DNA of 31,873 bases, taken from contig JBAWYM010000017.1 of NCBI GenBank assembly GCA_037143575.1, positions 1 through 31,873 on the forward strand. Reading direction: 5' to 3'. Within the stretch, counting starts at the first letter, position 1. Every line of letters starts with the position of its first letter. Under the pieces are notes generated by a model, which was given only the letters and a program-made list of their open reading frames with translations, searched no databases and was not told where the DNA came from. The stretch is from JBAWYM01 sp037143575. Lineage in GTDB: Bacteria; Patescibacteriota; Gracilibacteria; Peribacterales; Peribacteraceae. The translations under genes and the position numbers were made by a program. Below, one piece after another: positions 1 through 8,236 of this stretch.

Positions 1-22
1 AAGGCCGCTGCCCGTGGCTGAA

Positions 23-48
23 CCCACCAGCTTCAGCTGGTGGTGGGT
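23..48. repeat. Perfect hairpin, possible IS200/IS605-type element end
   Basis: CCACCAGCT (24-32) pairs perfectly with AGCTGGTGG (35-43) around a two-base loop, and the flanks extend the symmetry. A short frame running into the window from the left ends at the TGA at 19-21. Hairpins containing CTTCAGC directly after a tnpB-type gene are common at the right ends of IS200/IS605 elements, so this may be the tail of such an element whose body lies outside the window. No transposase motif is visible here, so it could equally be a terminator or an unrelated repeat. Confidence 0.3.
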
Positions 49-81
49 ATCAGTCAATCCTAGTGTTGTATCTCCAAGATT

Positions 82-202
82 TCTGGACAGCCCCAAGGAC
101 TTAAGGCAATAAGGTAAAAAGGAAATAGAGCAATATGAAGAAACCCCTTTGCCTTATTGCCTTCTTTCCATCTTGTCTTTCGTGACACTTCGATTGTCCA
201 GA
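82..202. repeat. Nested inverted repeat built of 8-nt units
   Basis: An outer pair TCTGGACA (82-89) and TGTCCAGA (195-202) encloses a longer inner pair. In the inner pair AAGGCAATAAGG (103-114) matches CCTTATTGCCTT (152-163), and the stem extends about four more pairs with one G-T pair. The inner arms look like tandem octamers (TGCCTTAT, TGCCTTCT). It resembles the inverted short-period repeats at 8658-8777 and 18286-18386 in design though not in sequence. A small non-autonomous element or a transcriptional hairpin are both possible; no coding signal was seen in 1-242. Confidence 0.6.
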
Positions 203-242
203 GAACAACGAGACAGACCATCTAGTAACGATTTACCGATAG

Positions 243-271
243 TTGATAATATCTAACAAATATTGTACAAT
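243..271 (+). promoter_or_regulatory. Promoter for the small membrane protein
   Basis: TTGATA (243-248) and TACAAT (266-271) are separated by 17 bases, a near-consensus housekeeping promoter. Transcription would begin near 278, only a few bases before the ATG at 282, so the message is probably leaderless. This argues against the TTG at 243 being used as a start codon. Confidence 0.6.
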
Positions 272-281
272 ACTCTTAACA

Positions 282-629
282 ATGAACATCACCTACATCG
301 CGTTCGCCGCTGCTTGCTTCTTTTTCGCCGCTTCGATCGCGCAGTATATTATCGGCAATTACCAACGTAGGTTGGAGAAGCTCGTGCGGGTTTCGCAGGA
401 TCTCAAGAATCATCTCACGTCGATCCGGTGGAGTGCCGATCTCCTTATGCAGCAGAGCGGACAGCTAAAAATTGCGCAGCTGGAATTTCTTCGCAAGATT
501 ATGGAGGCGAATGAGGCGTCCATAGCGCTCCTGCATTCTGTTCTCGGGGAACATGAGAGTACGTATGTGGAGGAGATTAAATATCAAAAAAGCCCACCCG
601 AAGGTGGGCTCTCGATGGTGAAGGGATAA
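282..629 (+). CDS. Small membrane protein with degenerate HisKA-like (DHp) domain
   Basis: A 115-residue protein with one N-terminal membrane segment (about residues 5-25) followed by a short helical region. The stretch SQDLKNHLTSIRW lines up with the H-box of sensor kinases. In the full kinase of this same window the matching stretch is SHQLRTPLTGIRW. The phospho-accepting His is Gln here, and the conserved Pro is His. No ATPase domain follows, so it cannot be a kinase by itself; it might dimerise with or modulate a kinase, but that is inference. The ATG at 282 is preferred because the promoter places the transcript start near 278. The last 45 bases overlap the terminator of the convergent pilin gene, and only two bases separate the two stop codons. 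Confidence 0.65.
   Translation: MNITYIAFAAACFFFAASIAQYIIGNYQRRLEKLVRVSQDLKNHLTSIRWSADLLMQQSGQLKIAQLEFLRKIMEANEASIALLHSVLGEHESTYVEEIKYQKSPPEGGLSMVKG
585..610 (-). terminator. Rho-independent terminator of the pilin gene
   Basis: AGCCCACC (591-598) and GGTGGGCT (603-610) form an 8-bp stem with a CGAA loop (TTCG on the minus strand). On the minus strand it is followed by a run of six T (585-590). It lies just past the pilin stop at 632 and inside the 3' end of the plus-strand gene. Confidence 0.85.
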
Positions 630-631
630 AA

Positions 632-1177
632 TTACTGCGAGACCTGGACCGTTGGTGTGGTGCCACCCACACCTCCGGGGCCTTCGGCTTCGGCATCACA
701 GGAACCAGCCCAGACGACGCCGTTGTCACGGTTGACGAAGTAGCGGGTCGTGCCAGCAGTGGCGAGAGTGCCAGGATCGAGCGGGATGCCCTTGAGGTAG
801 GGACGGAGGGTCGACGTGAGGTCGATGATGCAGTTCGACGCAGGGAATGTCATCGTTATGCCGCCGACGACGCAGCTGCCTGCCGCTGAGGCTGTGGCCG
901 GGCAAGCGCCAGCTGTGTTCGTGCCGAGCATCTGGAGACTTCCGGAGGCAGTATCGATGCTGCTCGGAATTGTGGAGTTATCCGCCTCGTATAATTTCAC
1001 CGCCTTGACGATCGTGGTGGAGTCGGCCCAGCGTCTGGCATTGCGCGAGACGTGGAGACGCTTCCCTGGATCAATCGCGACGAAAATCGTCCCGGCAATA
1101 ATCGCAATGATCGCGACGACGACAATCAGTTCGATGAGCGTGAAGCCGTCACGCTTGCGGTGGGTGGTGGTAATCAT
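632..1177 (-). CDS. Type IV pilin / major pseudopilin-like protein
   Basis: A 181-residue prepilin. It has a short basic leader ending in Gly11, then FTLIEL with Glu16 at mature position 5, and a hydrophobic helix to about residue 35. This is the class III signal cut and methylated by prepilin peptidase. The following stretch (DPGKRLHVSRNARRWAD) and a Cys-containing C-terminal globular part with a possible disulfide are typical of pilins in Patescibacteria. It is transcribed away from pilB across a shared 130-bp gap, and a strong terminator follows it, so it is likely expressed alone at high level. It is a good candidate for the main fibre subunit. The start lacks a Shine-Dalgarno motif. Confidence 0.9.
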   Translation of the reverse strand: MITTTHRKRDGFTLIELIVVVAIIAIIAGTIFVAIDPGKRLHVSRNARRWADSTTIVKAVKLYEADNSTIPSSIDTASGSLQMLGTNTAGACPATASAAGSCVVGGITMTFPASNCIIDLTSTLRPYLKGIPLDPGTLATAGTTRYFVNRDNGVVWAGSCDAEAEGPGGVGGTTPTVQVSQ

Positions 1178-1234
1178 GGAGCGTAGCGTACCGTTTATCG
1201 CTTCCTGAGCGATAGATCTCCCTTAATGAATGCA

Positions 1235-1263
1235 TTGAATGTCGGGCGTGAGTATGCTATAAT
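1235..1263 (+). promoter_or_regulatory. Promoter of the pilus operon
   Basis: TTGAAT (1235-1240), a 17-base spacer and TATAAT (1258-1263) preceded by TGC, which gives an extended -10. It sits about 45 bases before the pilB start. A small dyad ATCGCT/AGCGAT at 1198-1214 lies just upstream, in the shared region with the divergent pilin gene. Confidence 0.7.
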
Positions 1264-1307
1264 GATGAACAGAAAAACACACTTCACATTCTCTCTCGTC
1301 TTCGCCC

Positions 1308-3038
1308 ATGCCCGCCACCTCTCCGGTGCCACAGGGAACTATCGGGAAAGCTGTTGCCACTGCGCTGACTCCTCAGACGGAAGATCAGGCGATTCTCGCT
1401 GCGATCCGGCAGATGCAGCTGCTCTCCGAGACGGATCTGCAGGCGGTGCTGCAGCGTAGCCATCAGCACGGGATCGCCGAGCAGCTCCTTCAGGAGGGTG
1501 TGCTCACGGATTTGCAGATCGTGCAGCTACGATCCCAGGTGCGGGGTTGGCATTTCGTAGATCTGGAGAATACGACCGTGGAAGCGAGTCTTCTTTCGCT
1601 TTTCCCACTCCCGTTTCTCGAGGCGCAGAAGCTGGTACCCTTCGGAGGAAGCCAGAGCACACTGAAAATCGCCTGTCAGGATCCCGATCGTCGCAGTGTC
1701 CTTCGGCTCATGCAGAAGAAGTGCGGGCGTCCCCTCCAGCCGTTCCTCGCTACCGAGCGCGCCATTTTCGCAGCGCTCTCCCATTTCGATCAGAACATGG
1801 AGCAGGTGTCGGCGACCCTCCTCGCGAAGCACGCTGCTTCTTCCAAGGATCAGGAGAATGATCGTTCGATCATCGAACTTGTGGATGCGCTGATTCTTCA
1901 TGCTGTGCGTGCCAATGCGTCGGATATTCACGTCGAGCCGTGGGAATATGAGGCCTGCGTCCGCGAGCGCATTGATGGCATCCTGCACCGTCACCTCACA
2001 TTTTCCCGTGATATTCATGCCCTTGTGACGGCGCGTATCAAAATCCTCAGCAAGCTCGCCATCGACGATCACAATGCTCCCCAGGACGGCAAGCTCCAGT
2101 ACCGCACGTCCGACGGGCAACAGGTCGATGTCCGCGTCTCTACGACGCCTACGACCCACGGCGAGAAGATCGTGCTGCGCCTCCTCGTTTCTCAGGGGCA
2201 TGCAATTCCGCTCGAATCCCTTGGACTCAACGGTGATGCACTCGCACTTGTGGATAGTGAGATTCGCAGTGCTTGGGGCATGATCCTTGTCACAGGGCCC
2301 ACGGGTTCCGGCAAGACGACAAGCCAGTATGCGCTTCTCAGGAAGATGAATCGTGAGGAGGTGAACATCGCAACGATCGAAGACCCTGTTGAATACGATT
2401 TGCCGGGGGTCAACCAGATTCAGGTGAACGAAAAAGCTGGGCTCACGTTCTCCACAGGTCTTCGCTCCATCGTCCGCCAAGATCCCAATATCATCCTCGT
2501 TGGAGAAATCCGCGATCTGGAGACGGCGGGTATTTGCATCAATGCCGCCATGACGGGCCATCTCGTCCTCTCGACCCTGCATACGAACGATGCGGCGACA
2601 GCCGTTCCGCGTCTCTTCGATATGAATGTGGAGCCGTTCCTCGTTTCCTCCACCGTCAATCTCATTGTCGGGCAGCGCCTTGTCCGCAAAATTTGCATGC
2701 GTTGCCGCGAGAGTATTCCTCTAGAGAGTGCACCGCATGCTCCGATGATCAAGCAGCTCCTCAGTAAGCATCCCGCCGCCAAAGGATCGCTCTCCCTCTA
2801 CCATGGTCGTGGCTGTGAGCTCTGTCATAATACGGGGTACATCGGGCGGCTAGGGATCTTCGAAGTCCTCAAGGTCACCGATCCCATTCGCGATCTCATC
2901 ATGAAGCGCGAAAACGCCACGATGATCCGGGATGAAGCAATCAAGAACGGCATGCGTACGATGGTGGAGGACGGACTGGAGAAGGTTCTGGAAGGCGTAA
3001 CGACCATCGATGAAGTTCTTCGTGTCATGCGTTCGTAG
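1308..3038 (+). CDS. pilB: Type IV pilus assembly ATPase PilB/GspE
   Basis: A 576-residue secretion ATPase that powers pilin polymerisation at the inner membrane. The N-terminal T2SSE_N region (about 45-150) is followed by the catalytic domain. Walker A GPTGSGKT is at 330-337, the Asp box and the Walker B core NIILVGEIRD lie downstream, and the His box HLVLSTLHTND follows. A zinc-binding four-Cys site is formed by C463/C466 and C503/C506, as in extension ATPases rather than PilT. It is the first gene of the operon, 20 bp ahead of pilC. The ATG at 1308 has no Shine-Dalgarno motif but is about 40 bases from the predicted transcript start. No pilT or prepilin peptidase gene is in the window. Confidence 0.96.
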   Translation: MPATSPVPQGTIGKAVATALTPQTEDQAILAAIRQMQLLSETDLQAVLQRSHQHGIAEQLLQEGVLTDLQIVQLRSQVRGWHFVDLENTTVEASLLSLFPLPFLEAQKLVPFGGSQSTLKIACQDPDRRSVLRLMQKKCGRPLQPFLATERAIFAALSHFDQNMEQVSATLLAKHAASSKDQENDRSIIELVDALILHAVRANASDIHVEPWEYEACVRERIDGILHRHLTFSRDIHALVTARIKILSKLAIDDHNAPQDGKLQYRTSDGQQVDVRVSTTPTTHGEKIVLRLLVSQGHAIPLESLGLNGDALALVDSEIRSAWGMILVTGPTGSGKTTSQYALLRKMNREEVNIATIEDPVEYDLPGVNQIQVNEKAGLTFSTGLRSIVRQDPNIILVGEIRDLETAGICINAAMTGHLVLSTLHTNDAATAVPRLFDMNVEPFLVSSTVNLIVGQRLVRKICMRCRESIPLESAPHAPMIKQLLSKHPAAKGSLSLYHGRGCELCHNTGYIGRLGIFEVLKVTDPIRDLIMKRENATMIRDEAIKNGMRTMVEDGLEKVLEGVTTIDEVLRVMRS

Positions 3039-3058
3039 TTTTTCTTTCGTTTTCCGTC

Positions 3059-4111
3059 ATGTTCTCCTCCTTTTTCCCCATCGGCTTGCCGGACGTCATC
3101 GTTCTCATGCGCAATCTTTCGATGACCTTGCGTGCGGGTATCCCGATGCTGCAGGCCCTGACTCTCTTCGAGGCGGATGCTCGCGGCAGCCGCAAGGCGG
3201 TGATTACGCATCTGCGCAAATCCGTGGAAGCCGGTCAGCCGTTTTCCGCAGCTATGGCGTCTTCTGCGCATCCCTTCCCGCAGATTGCGATCCATCTCGT
3301 CCAGGTGGGCGAGCTCTCTGGTACGCTCCAAGAGAATCTCGCTGCGCTCATCGGTCATCTGCAGCGCGTTCTCGATCTGCGTCGCAAAATTCGCAGTGCC
3401 ATGCTCTATCCGATGTTTGTGCTCGTGGCCTGTCTGGGATTGGGGCTCTCCGTCGGAACGATCGTCCTTCCAGAACTTCTTCCAGTCTTCTCTTCACTGG
3501 ATGTCGTCCTTCCGCTCTCCACTCGCATCCTCATTGTTGTCGCTGGGTTCTTCAAGGTGTACGGCATGCTGACGGCGTTTCTTGCTGCCTTCGTGGTTGT
3601 CCTCCTCTTCATTGCTTCTCGTCTGGAGTTTTTCAAGCCGTGGTTTCATCGCTTCACGCTCTGGATTCCCTATGTTCGTACCGTGCAGAAACAGACTGCC
3701 GTCGCACAGTTCACCGGTACTCTTGGGATACTGCTCAAGAGCGGTGTCGCTGTTCGAGAAGCCATTCCTGCGGCTGCCGAAGCCGTAGAGAACCGCCTCT
3801 TCCGCCGTGCGATCAAAAGGTCCATGGTTATCGTGGAAGGTGGCCGCACACTTTCCGAGGGGTTGCGGACGAGTGGATCGCTCTTTCCGGATATGACGCT
3901 CTCGCTCATCGGCATCGGCGAGGAAACGGGAACGTTGGATGATACGCTCGAATATCTCGCGACGTATTACCAGGGAGAGGTCGACTATGCCATCAAGGAT
4001 CTGACGACGGCTCTCGAACCGGTCCTCCTTATTACGATCGGCATCTTCGTGGGGTTTACGGTGATGGCGATCATTTCCCCCCTCTACGATGTCACAGGTT
4101 CTCTCGGCTAG
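3059..4111 (+). CDS. pilC: Type IV pilus inner-membrane platform protein PilC/GspF
   Basis: A 350-residue polytopic membrane protein with two T2SSF repeats (about 10-135 and 210-335). There are hydrophobic segments near 115-140, 160-185 and at the C-terminus (LLITIGIFVGFTVMAIISP). It forms the platform on which PilB acts during fibre assembly. The motif G-E-x-S/T-G-x-L appears in both repeats (VGELSGTLQE and IGEETGTLDD), as expected for the family. It starts 20 bp after pilB, and its end overlaps the next gene by 23 bp, which suggests translational coupling. Confidence 0.95.
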   Translation: MFSSFFPIGLPDVIVLMRNLSMTLRAGIPMLQALTLFEADARGSRKAVITHLRKSVEAGQPFSAAMASSAHPFPQIAIHLVQVGELSGTLQENLAALIGHLQRVLDLRRKIRSAMLYPMFVLVACLGLGLSVGTIVLPELLPVFSSLDVVLPLSTRILIVVAGFFKVYGMLTAFLAAFVVVLLFIASRLEFFKPWFHRFTLWIPYVRTVQKQTAVAQFTGTLGILLKSGVAVREAIPAAAEAVENRLFRRAIKRSMVIVEGGRTLSEGLRTSGSLFPDMTLSLIGIGEETGTLDDTLEYLATYYQGEVDYAIKDLTTALEPVLLITIGIFVGFTVMAIISPLYDVTGSLG

Positions 4112-4556
4112 AAGGCCGGCTTTCACCCTCATCGAGCTCATCGTGGTCCTCGCGATTTTCGGGATCATGATTATGGCGACCACCCCCTTTCTTGTGAAGT
4201 TTCAGCATACACAGAAGGTGGGGAGCCTCGCTGAGGATTTGGCGTTCTCTCTGCGCAAAGCTCAGCACCGCGCTTTGGTCGCAGAACAGGACAGCGCTTG
4301 GGGAGTGGCTTTGCTTCCTACGCAATTGGTCGTCTTCTCCGGTGATTCTTACGCTTCCCGCATTACGCGATGGGATTCCGGTCTCAGTTTTTCTTCTACA
4401 GAGTACACGCTCTCGTCCGCCCCTTCGCTCACGGAGATTGTGTATCAGAAGGGGAGTGGTCTGCCGCTGCGCACAGGGACGATCACCGTGATTCATTCGA
4501 GCGGCTATGTACGACAGGTATCGGTCGGTAGTGGAGGACTTATTTCGCTTCAGTGA
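4089..4556 (+). CDS. GspH/FimT-like minor pseudopilin
   Basis: A 155-residue prepilin: leader MSQVLSARRPA, then FTLIELIVVLAIFGIMIMAT, with Glu at mature position 5. The residue before the cleavage site is Ala rather than the usual Gly, a change shared with the GspJ-like gene at 7550. The body (residues 40-150) has a GspH-type beta-rich domain, including the LAEDLAFSLRKAQHRAL helix that follows the N-terminal helix in this family. Minor pseudopilins of this class prime fibre assembly at the tip. It overlaps pilC by 23 bp and is followed 6 bp later by the giant prepilin-like gene. Confidence 0.88.
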   Translation: MSQVLSARRPAFTLIELIVVLAIFGIMIMATTPFLVKFQHTQKVGSLAEDLAFSLRKAQHRALVAEQDSAWGVALLPTQLVVFSGDSYASRITRWDSGLSFSSTEYTLSSAPSLTEIVYQKGSGLPLRTGTITVIHSSGYVRQVSVGSGGLISLQ

Positions 4557-4562
4557 CCATTG

Positions 4563-7553
4563 ATGAGTTTCTCCTTTCACCCTTTTCGGCATTCCCACCG
4601 ACCGGGCGAAACGCTCATCGAGGTCATCGTCGCGACCGCTATTCTCGTGATGATCGTTTCGGGATTCGCCCGTTTGGCTATTGGATCTTATGATGGTGTG
4701 CGTCGCGGTGGAGAGCAGACCGTTGCTGCATCGCTGGCACAGCAGGGTGCTGAGGCTGCCCGTTCCATTGCCCGTCACAACTTCGCCGATCTCGTGGATG
4801 GGCCTCACGGATTATCTGAAGTGAGTAGCGCATACGCGTTCAGTGGGACGTCCGAGAGTCTCAATGGTGGCAAGTTCCAGCGCGTCATCACCGTTGCCTC
4901 CGTGCAGCGTGATGCCTCCGATATTCAGGTTCTGTCCGCCGGAACCGTCGATCCGCTCACCAAGAAGATTACTTCGACTGTCACTTGGACTGCACAGGCA
5001 GGGGGAGTCCAGACCGTTACGTACACGACGGAAGTGGCGCAGTGGAATTTGTTTCGATGGTTGGAGAGCACGCTCGTCGATTTCGCGACGGGACAGGAGG
5101 ATTCCACGACCACGACTGCGGTGGGCGATGGCGCAGTGCAGCTTCAGTCTATGACGACTCCCACGACTCTTTCCGTCTCTACGACGTTCGATCCTGGGGG
5201 AACCACTCGTGTCTTCGATCTCCATGCGGATGCCACTGGTGACCGGCTCCTCGTCTCCACCGGCAATAATCTCGCTGCTACGGAGTTCTTCTCCTACGAT
5301 ATTTCCAACGTGAGTAATGCGACTCCTTCGTTACTCGGTTCCACTGAGCTGAGTGCGACCGGAAGTGTGTTCACCGTTGCCGGAGACTACGCGTATATCG
5401 CGCTCGCCAATATCACAAATCAGATTGCCGTCGTGCGTCTGTCCGATATGTCACTGCAGACCACCTGGACGATCCCGGGCAATACCGTCATCAGGGATAT
5501 TATTTACGATTCCGCACGTAACCAGCTCCTCGTGGGACGCGCCTACAATGCTTCCCAGAGCGAGCTCCTCGTTCTCTCACTCACTTCTTCCACGACCTAT
5601 ACTTCCAGCGGCCTCGATTTCACCACTGATGTCCGCGGGATCGCGATCACTGGTTCGACGGCATTCCTCATTATGAACAACGCCTCGGGGGAGCTGCAGC
5701 CGGTGACGCTCGCTCCACTCGCCGCGTCCACCGCATGCGATCTCACGGGAACGGCGATCCCCAATGCCGTTGTCGTGAATGGTGGCGATCTTCTCTTTGC
5801 GCGTGCAGCAGGCACTACAGCGTTTTCCGAGTACACCTTTAATCCTGCCTCTCCTAGCGATTGTACGTATCTCAATGCCCACCTCAACGGTCAGGCGACA
5901 CTCGCCGGCAATGCTGTCGTAGTTACTCCAATTCCGGCGCAGAATATGGCGATCGTTCTCACCGATTCGGCGGTGGATTACACCGTGAACCTCACATCGT
6001 TTGTTGGCACTTCATTCAATCCTTCTTCCAATGCCTGTGACCGCGCAGTATCGCATGGTGCGTATCAGTATGTAGGATGCAGAATTTCCCCGACGCGCCT
6101 GCAGATTTTGCAGGGAACGAATCTCACGGAGGAGCTGGTATACACCGACAGTGTGCAGAATAGCTGGACGATCACGAATCCCTCGGGCATCAATACAACG
6201 GCCGCTTATTCCTATTTGTTTCGGACCGGTGCAAGTTCTCTCGTACTCAATCCCGGCATCAATGGATCAACCCAGTTCAATAAGAGCTTTTCGACGTCGA
6301 ATGCCTCTGCGCTCGATTTCTATGTGAATACTGTGTCACCCTGGGCGTTTAGTCTGTATGGAGGAGGTACACCAGTCAAAGCAGCAAACGTCACCGTCAC
6401 GAATGGTACATACCTCACCCCGTATGAAGATAATATTGCCGAAGGATCATTTACAGATTTTCCGGTGCCGGATTTTGTTGCGCTGAAAGCTGCAGCTCCT
6501 ACTTCTCCTACAAATTGCCAATTTACCGGACTTACTGCTGCAAGAACTCTGGGCCTTTCGACACATACGAATTTACCTGCAGGGTGTGACGGGAAGGTCG
6601 TCTACGTTGAATTCACCACTCCGAATATCCTGACGATCGATTTCGAGAATAGTAATGCTGCATTTACGAATACGTTTGTGGTGAAGAATGCAACTCGTGT
6701 AGCGATTTCCCGATATAATTCTAACACAGCATTTTCAGCGGTAGCGGGCTATCCGGTCATTGTCTCGAGCTCAGAGATTCGCTACTCAACGGTTAATAAA
6801 TCGCTCACGATCAACGGCATACTCTTCTCGCAGGTGTACGTAAACAATGCATCGAATCGCAATCAGGTGGTGAATGGTTCGGTCATTGCGCAGACCGTGA
6901 GTGCAGCTTTTCCGGTAAATATGACGATCAATTACTCTACTACAACCAATTACAATACAAGTCCGCCGCTCGGTTTCACTCCCAACTACTACGGTCAGAA
7001 TCTTTCACTCCAGGCGAGCGCCGGCAATGCTGTGACGCTCAATACGTATATCTCCGGTGGTATCGACAAAGATCCAACGACGTGGCAACAAGTCTATGTG
7101 CCAGTTGCGGATCTGGGGAGCATTGGTTCTCCCATTTCGTATTTCAAAATCTTCGATGCGACTGCGACGAATCAACCAAGCATCTTCATCGATGATCTGC
7201 GGTGGGTGATTTCCGCAGGCGGAGGCGGAGCGTTGCCGACTTGGGGAACGTTCACGTCTCCTGCACAATCCATCGGAACGGCGACGGCGTGGAAGTACAT
7301 CAAGGGAACGGTGAGTGGGAATGGGCAGGTTGCCTTCCGCATTCGCACAGCGAGTACGCAGGGAGGGCTCGCGACCGCGAAGTGGGTGGGATCAGGAGGT
7401 ACAGTGTCGACGTCGTATCCTTCCGGCGTCTGGCAGCCGATCATTACCGATCCTTTGGCGAGCGGAATCGCTTGGAGCCAGTGGAAGGCGTACTTCACCG
7501 GTGATGGTTCACAGAATCCGGTGCTGCAGGATGTTACCCTTCTCTCACAATGA
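4563..7553 (+). CDS. Giant prepilin-like protein with propeller and C-terminal beta domains
   Basis: A 996-residue protein that begins like a GspI-type pseudopilin: leader ending PG, then ETLIEVIVATAILVMIVSG. It continues far beyond the usual size of about 120-200 residues. Residues about 205-420 show repeated strands of the YAYIALA / QLLVGRAY type, suggesting a beta-propeller. Residues about 540-795 are Asn/Thr/Ser-rich and resemble the beta-helical region of PilX-like proteins (VVNGSVIAQTV). Residues about 812-996 look like two beta-sandwich modules, the first resembling carbohydrate-binding modules (IFIDDLRW). The likely role is a tip-located adhesin or sensor carried by a pilin stem; this is inference. 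A TTG at 4560 is also in frame, but the ATG at 4563 is more likely. The stop overlaps the next start in ATGA. Confidence 0.85.
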   Translation: MSFSFHPFRHSHRPGETLIEVIVATAILVMIVSGFARLAIGSYDGVRRGGEQTVAASLAQQGAEAARSIARHNFADLVDGPHGLSEVSSAYAFSGTSESLNGGKFQRVITVASVQRDASDIQVLSAGTVDPLTKKITSTVTWTAQAGGVQTVTYTTEVAQWNLFRWLESTLVDFATGQEDSTTTTAVGDGAVQLQSMTTPTTLSVSTTFDPGGTTRVFDLHADATGDRLLVSTGNNLAATEFFSYDISNVSNATPSLLGSTELSATGSVFTVAGDYAYIALANITNQIAVVRLSDMSLQTTWTIPGNTVIRDIIYDSARNQLLVGRAYNASQSELLVLSLTSSTTYTSSGLDFTTDVRGIAITGSTAFLIMNNASGELQPVTLAPLAASTACDLTGTAIPNAVVVNGGDLLFARAAGTTAFSEYTFNPASPSDCTYLNAHLNGQATLAGNAVVVTPIPAQNMAIVLTDSAVDYTVNLTSFVGTSFNPSSNACDRAVSHGAYQYVGCRISPTRLQILQGTNLTEELVYTDSVQNSWTITNPSGINTTAAYSYLFRTGASSLVLNPGINGSTQFNKSFSTSNASALDFYVNTVSPWAFSLYGGGTPVKAANVTVTNGTYLTPYEDNIAEGSFTDFPVPDFVALKAAAPTSPTNCQFTGLTAARTLGLSTHTNLPAGCDGKVVYVEFTTPNILTIDFENSNAAFTNTFVVKNATRVAISRYNSNTAFSAVAGYPVIVSSSEIRYSTVNKSLTINGILFSQVYVNNASNRNQVVNGSVIAQTVSAAFPVNMTINYSTTTNYNTSPPLGFTPNYYGQNLSLQASAGNAVTLNTYISGGIDKDPTTWQQVYVPVADLGSIGSPISYFKIFDATATNQPSIFIDDLRWVISAGGGGALPTWGTFTSPAQSIGTATAWKYIKGTVSGNGQVAFRIRTASTQGGLATAKWVGSGGTVSTSYPSGVWQPIITDPLASGIAWSQWKAYFTGDGSQNPVLQDVTLLSQ

Positions 7554-8236
7554 GTTTTACACCCAATTCATTTTCTTGGCTCTCTCTATTCAGGAAAGCT
7601 CTGCATTGTCACAGTGAGCATGTCATTCCGAGCCGTGCCGAGGAACGAACTGCGACAATGCAGCGCATGCCATGGTTCGACTCCGCTCACCATGACATGC
7701 TTGAGCCTCATCCAGATAGCTCAGGCAATCGCTCCGCCTTCACCCTCATCGAGCTTATCCTCTACGTCGCCATCAGTTCCATGGTGGTCGTGGCGATGAT
7801 GAATATTCTCATGACCATTGTTTCTACCAGGCAGAAATCTTCTGTAGGAAGCTCGGTACAGCAGAATCTTCGCTTCGCGATGGATCGTATCACGCTCTCC
7901 ACGCACCAGGCTCTCGCACTCAATACGGGGACGAGCACATTTGGGAGTGACAATGGTGTGCTTTCCCTCACGATGACGGGAGGAACGGCGGCAGTCACTC
8001 CTATGATTTACACGCTCTGCAACGGACATATCTGTGCCAAGATCGGCAACAAGCCGACGTTCGTCATCACTGGTTCCGGCGTCCTTGTGGATCAGTTTCG
8101 CATCACCAATCTCACGTCTGTCGGAGCGCCGGCGACGATCAAAGTTCAGATGCACGGGAAGGAGACTGTGGTCGGTGCAACGAACCAGAATACCGCGTCT
8201 TTTTCGCTCGAGACTTCCATTTCTCTTCGCCAATGA
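7550..8236 (+). CDS. GspJ/PilW-like minor pseudopilin with repeat-invaded leader
   Basis: The prepilin signal is SGNRSA followed by FTLIELILYVAISSMVVVAMMNIL, with Glu at mature position 5 and Ala instead of Gly before the cut. The body (about 150 residues) has the strand pattern of GspJ/PilW proteins. From the ATG at 7550, which overlaps the previous stop as ATGA, the leader would be about 63 residues, far longer than normal. Most of that leader is encoded by the double hairpin repeat at 7601-7700. An in-frame ATG at 7697, supplied by the end of the repeat, would give an ordinary 14-residue leader. The mature protein is the same with either start. The stop overlaps the next gene's start. Confidence 0.85.
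   Translation: MSFTPNSFSWLSLFRKALHCHSEHVIPSRAEERTATMQRMPWFDSAHHDMLEPHPDSSGNRSAFTLIELILYVAISSMVVVAMMNILMTIVSTRQKSSVGSSVQQNLRFAMDRITLSTHQALALNTGTSTFGSDNGVLSLTMTGGTAAVTPMIYTLCNGHICAKIGNKPTFVITGSGVLVDQFRITNLTSVGAPATIKVQMHGKETVVGATNQNTASFSLETSISLRQ
7601..7700. repeat. Double palindromic repeat inside a coding sequence
   Basis: Hairpin 1 has perfect 10-bp arms CTGCATTGTC (7601-7610) and GACAATGCAG (7654-7663). Hairpin 2 has GCATGCCATGGT (7665-7676) and ACCATGACATGC (7689-7700), with one mismatch. The second carries TTCGAC and CGCTCA in its loop, linking it to the repeats at 11076-11147 and 24178-24217. The whole repeat is read through in frame in the leader region of the GspJ-like gene. Confidence 0.8.

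Noticed and set aside
1527..2582. Long antisense frame (351 codons) opposite pilB
   Set aside because: It mirrors a well-conserved pilB frame with intact ATPase motifs; its own translation has no recognisable domain and high Arg/Asp content typical of antisense frames.
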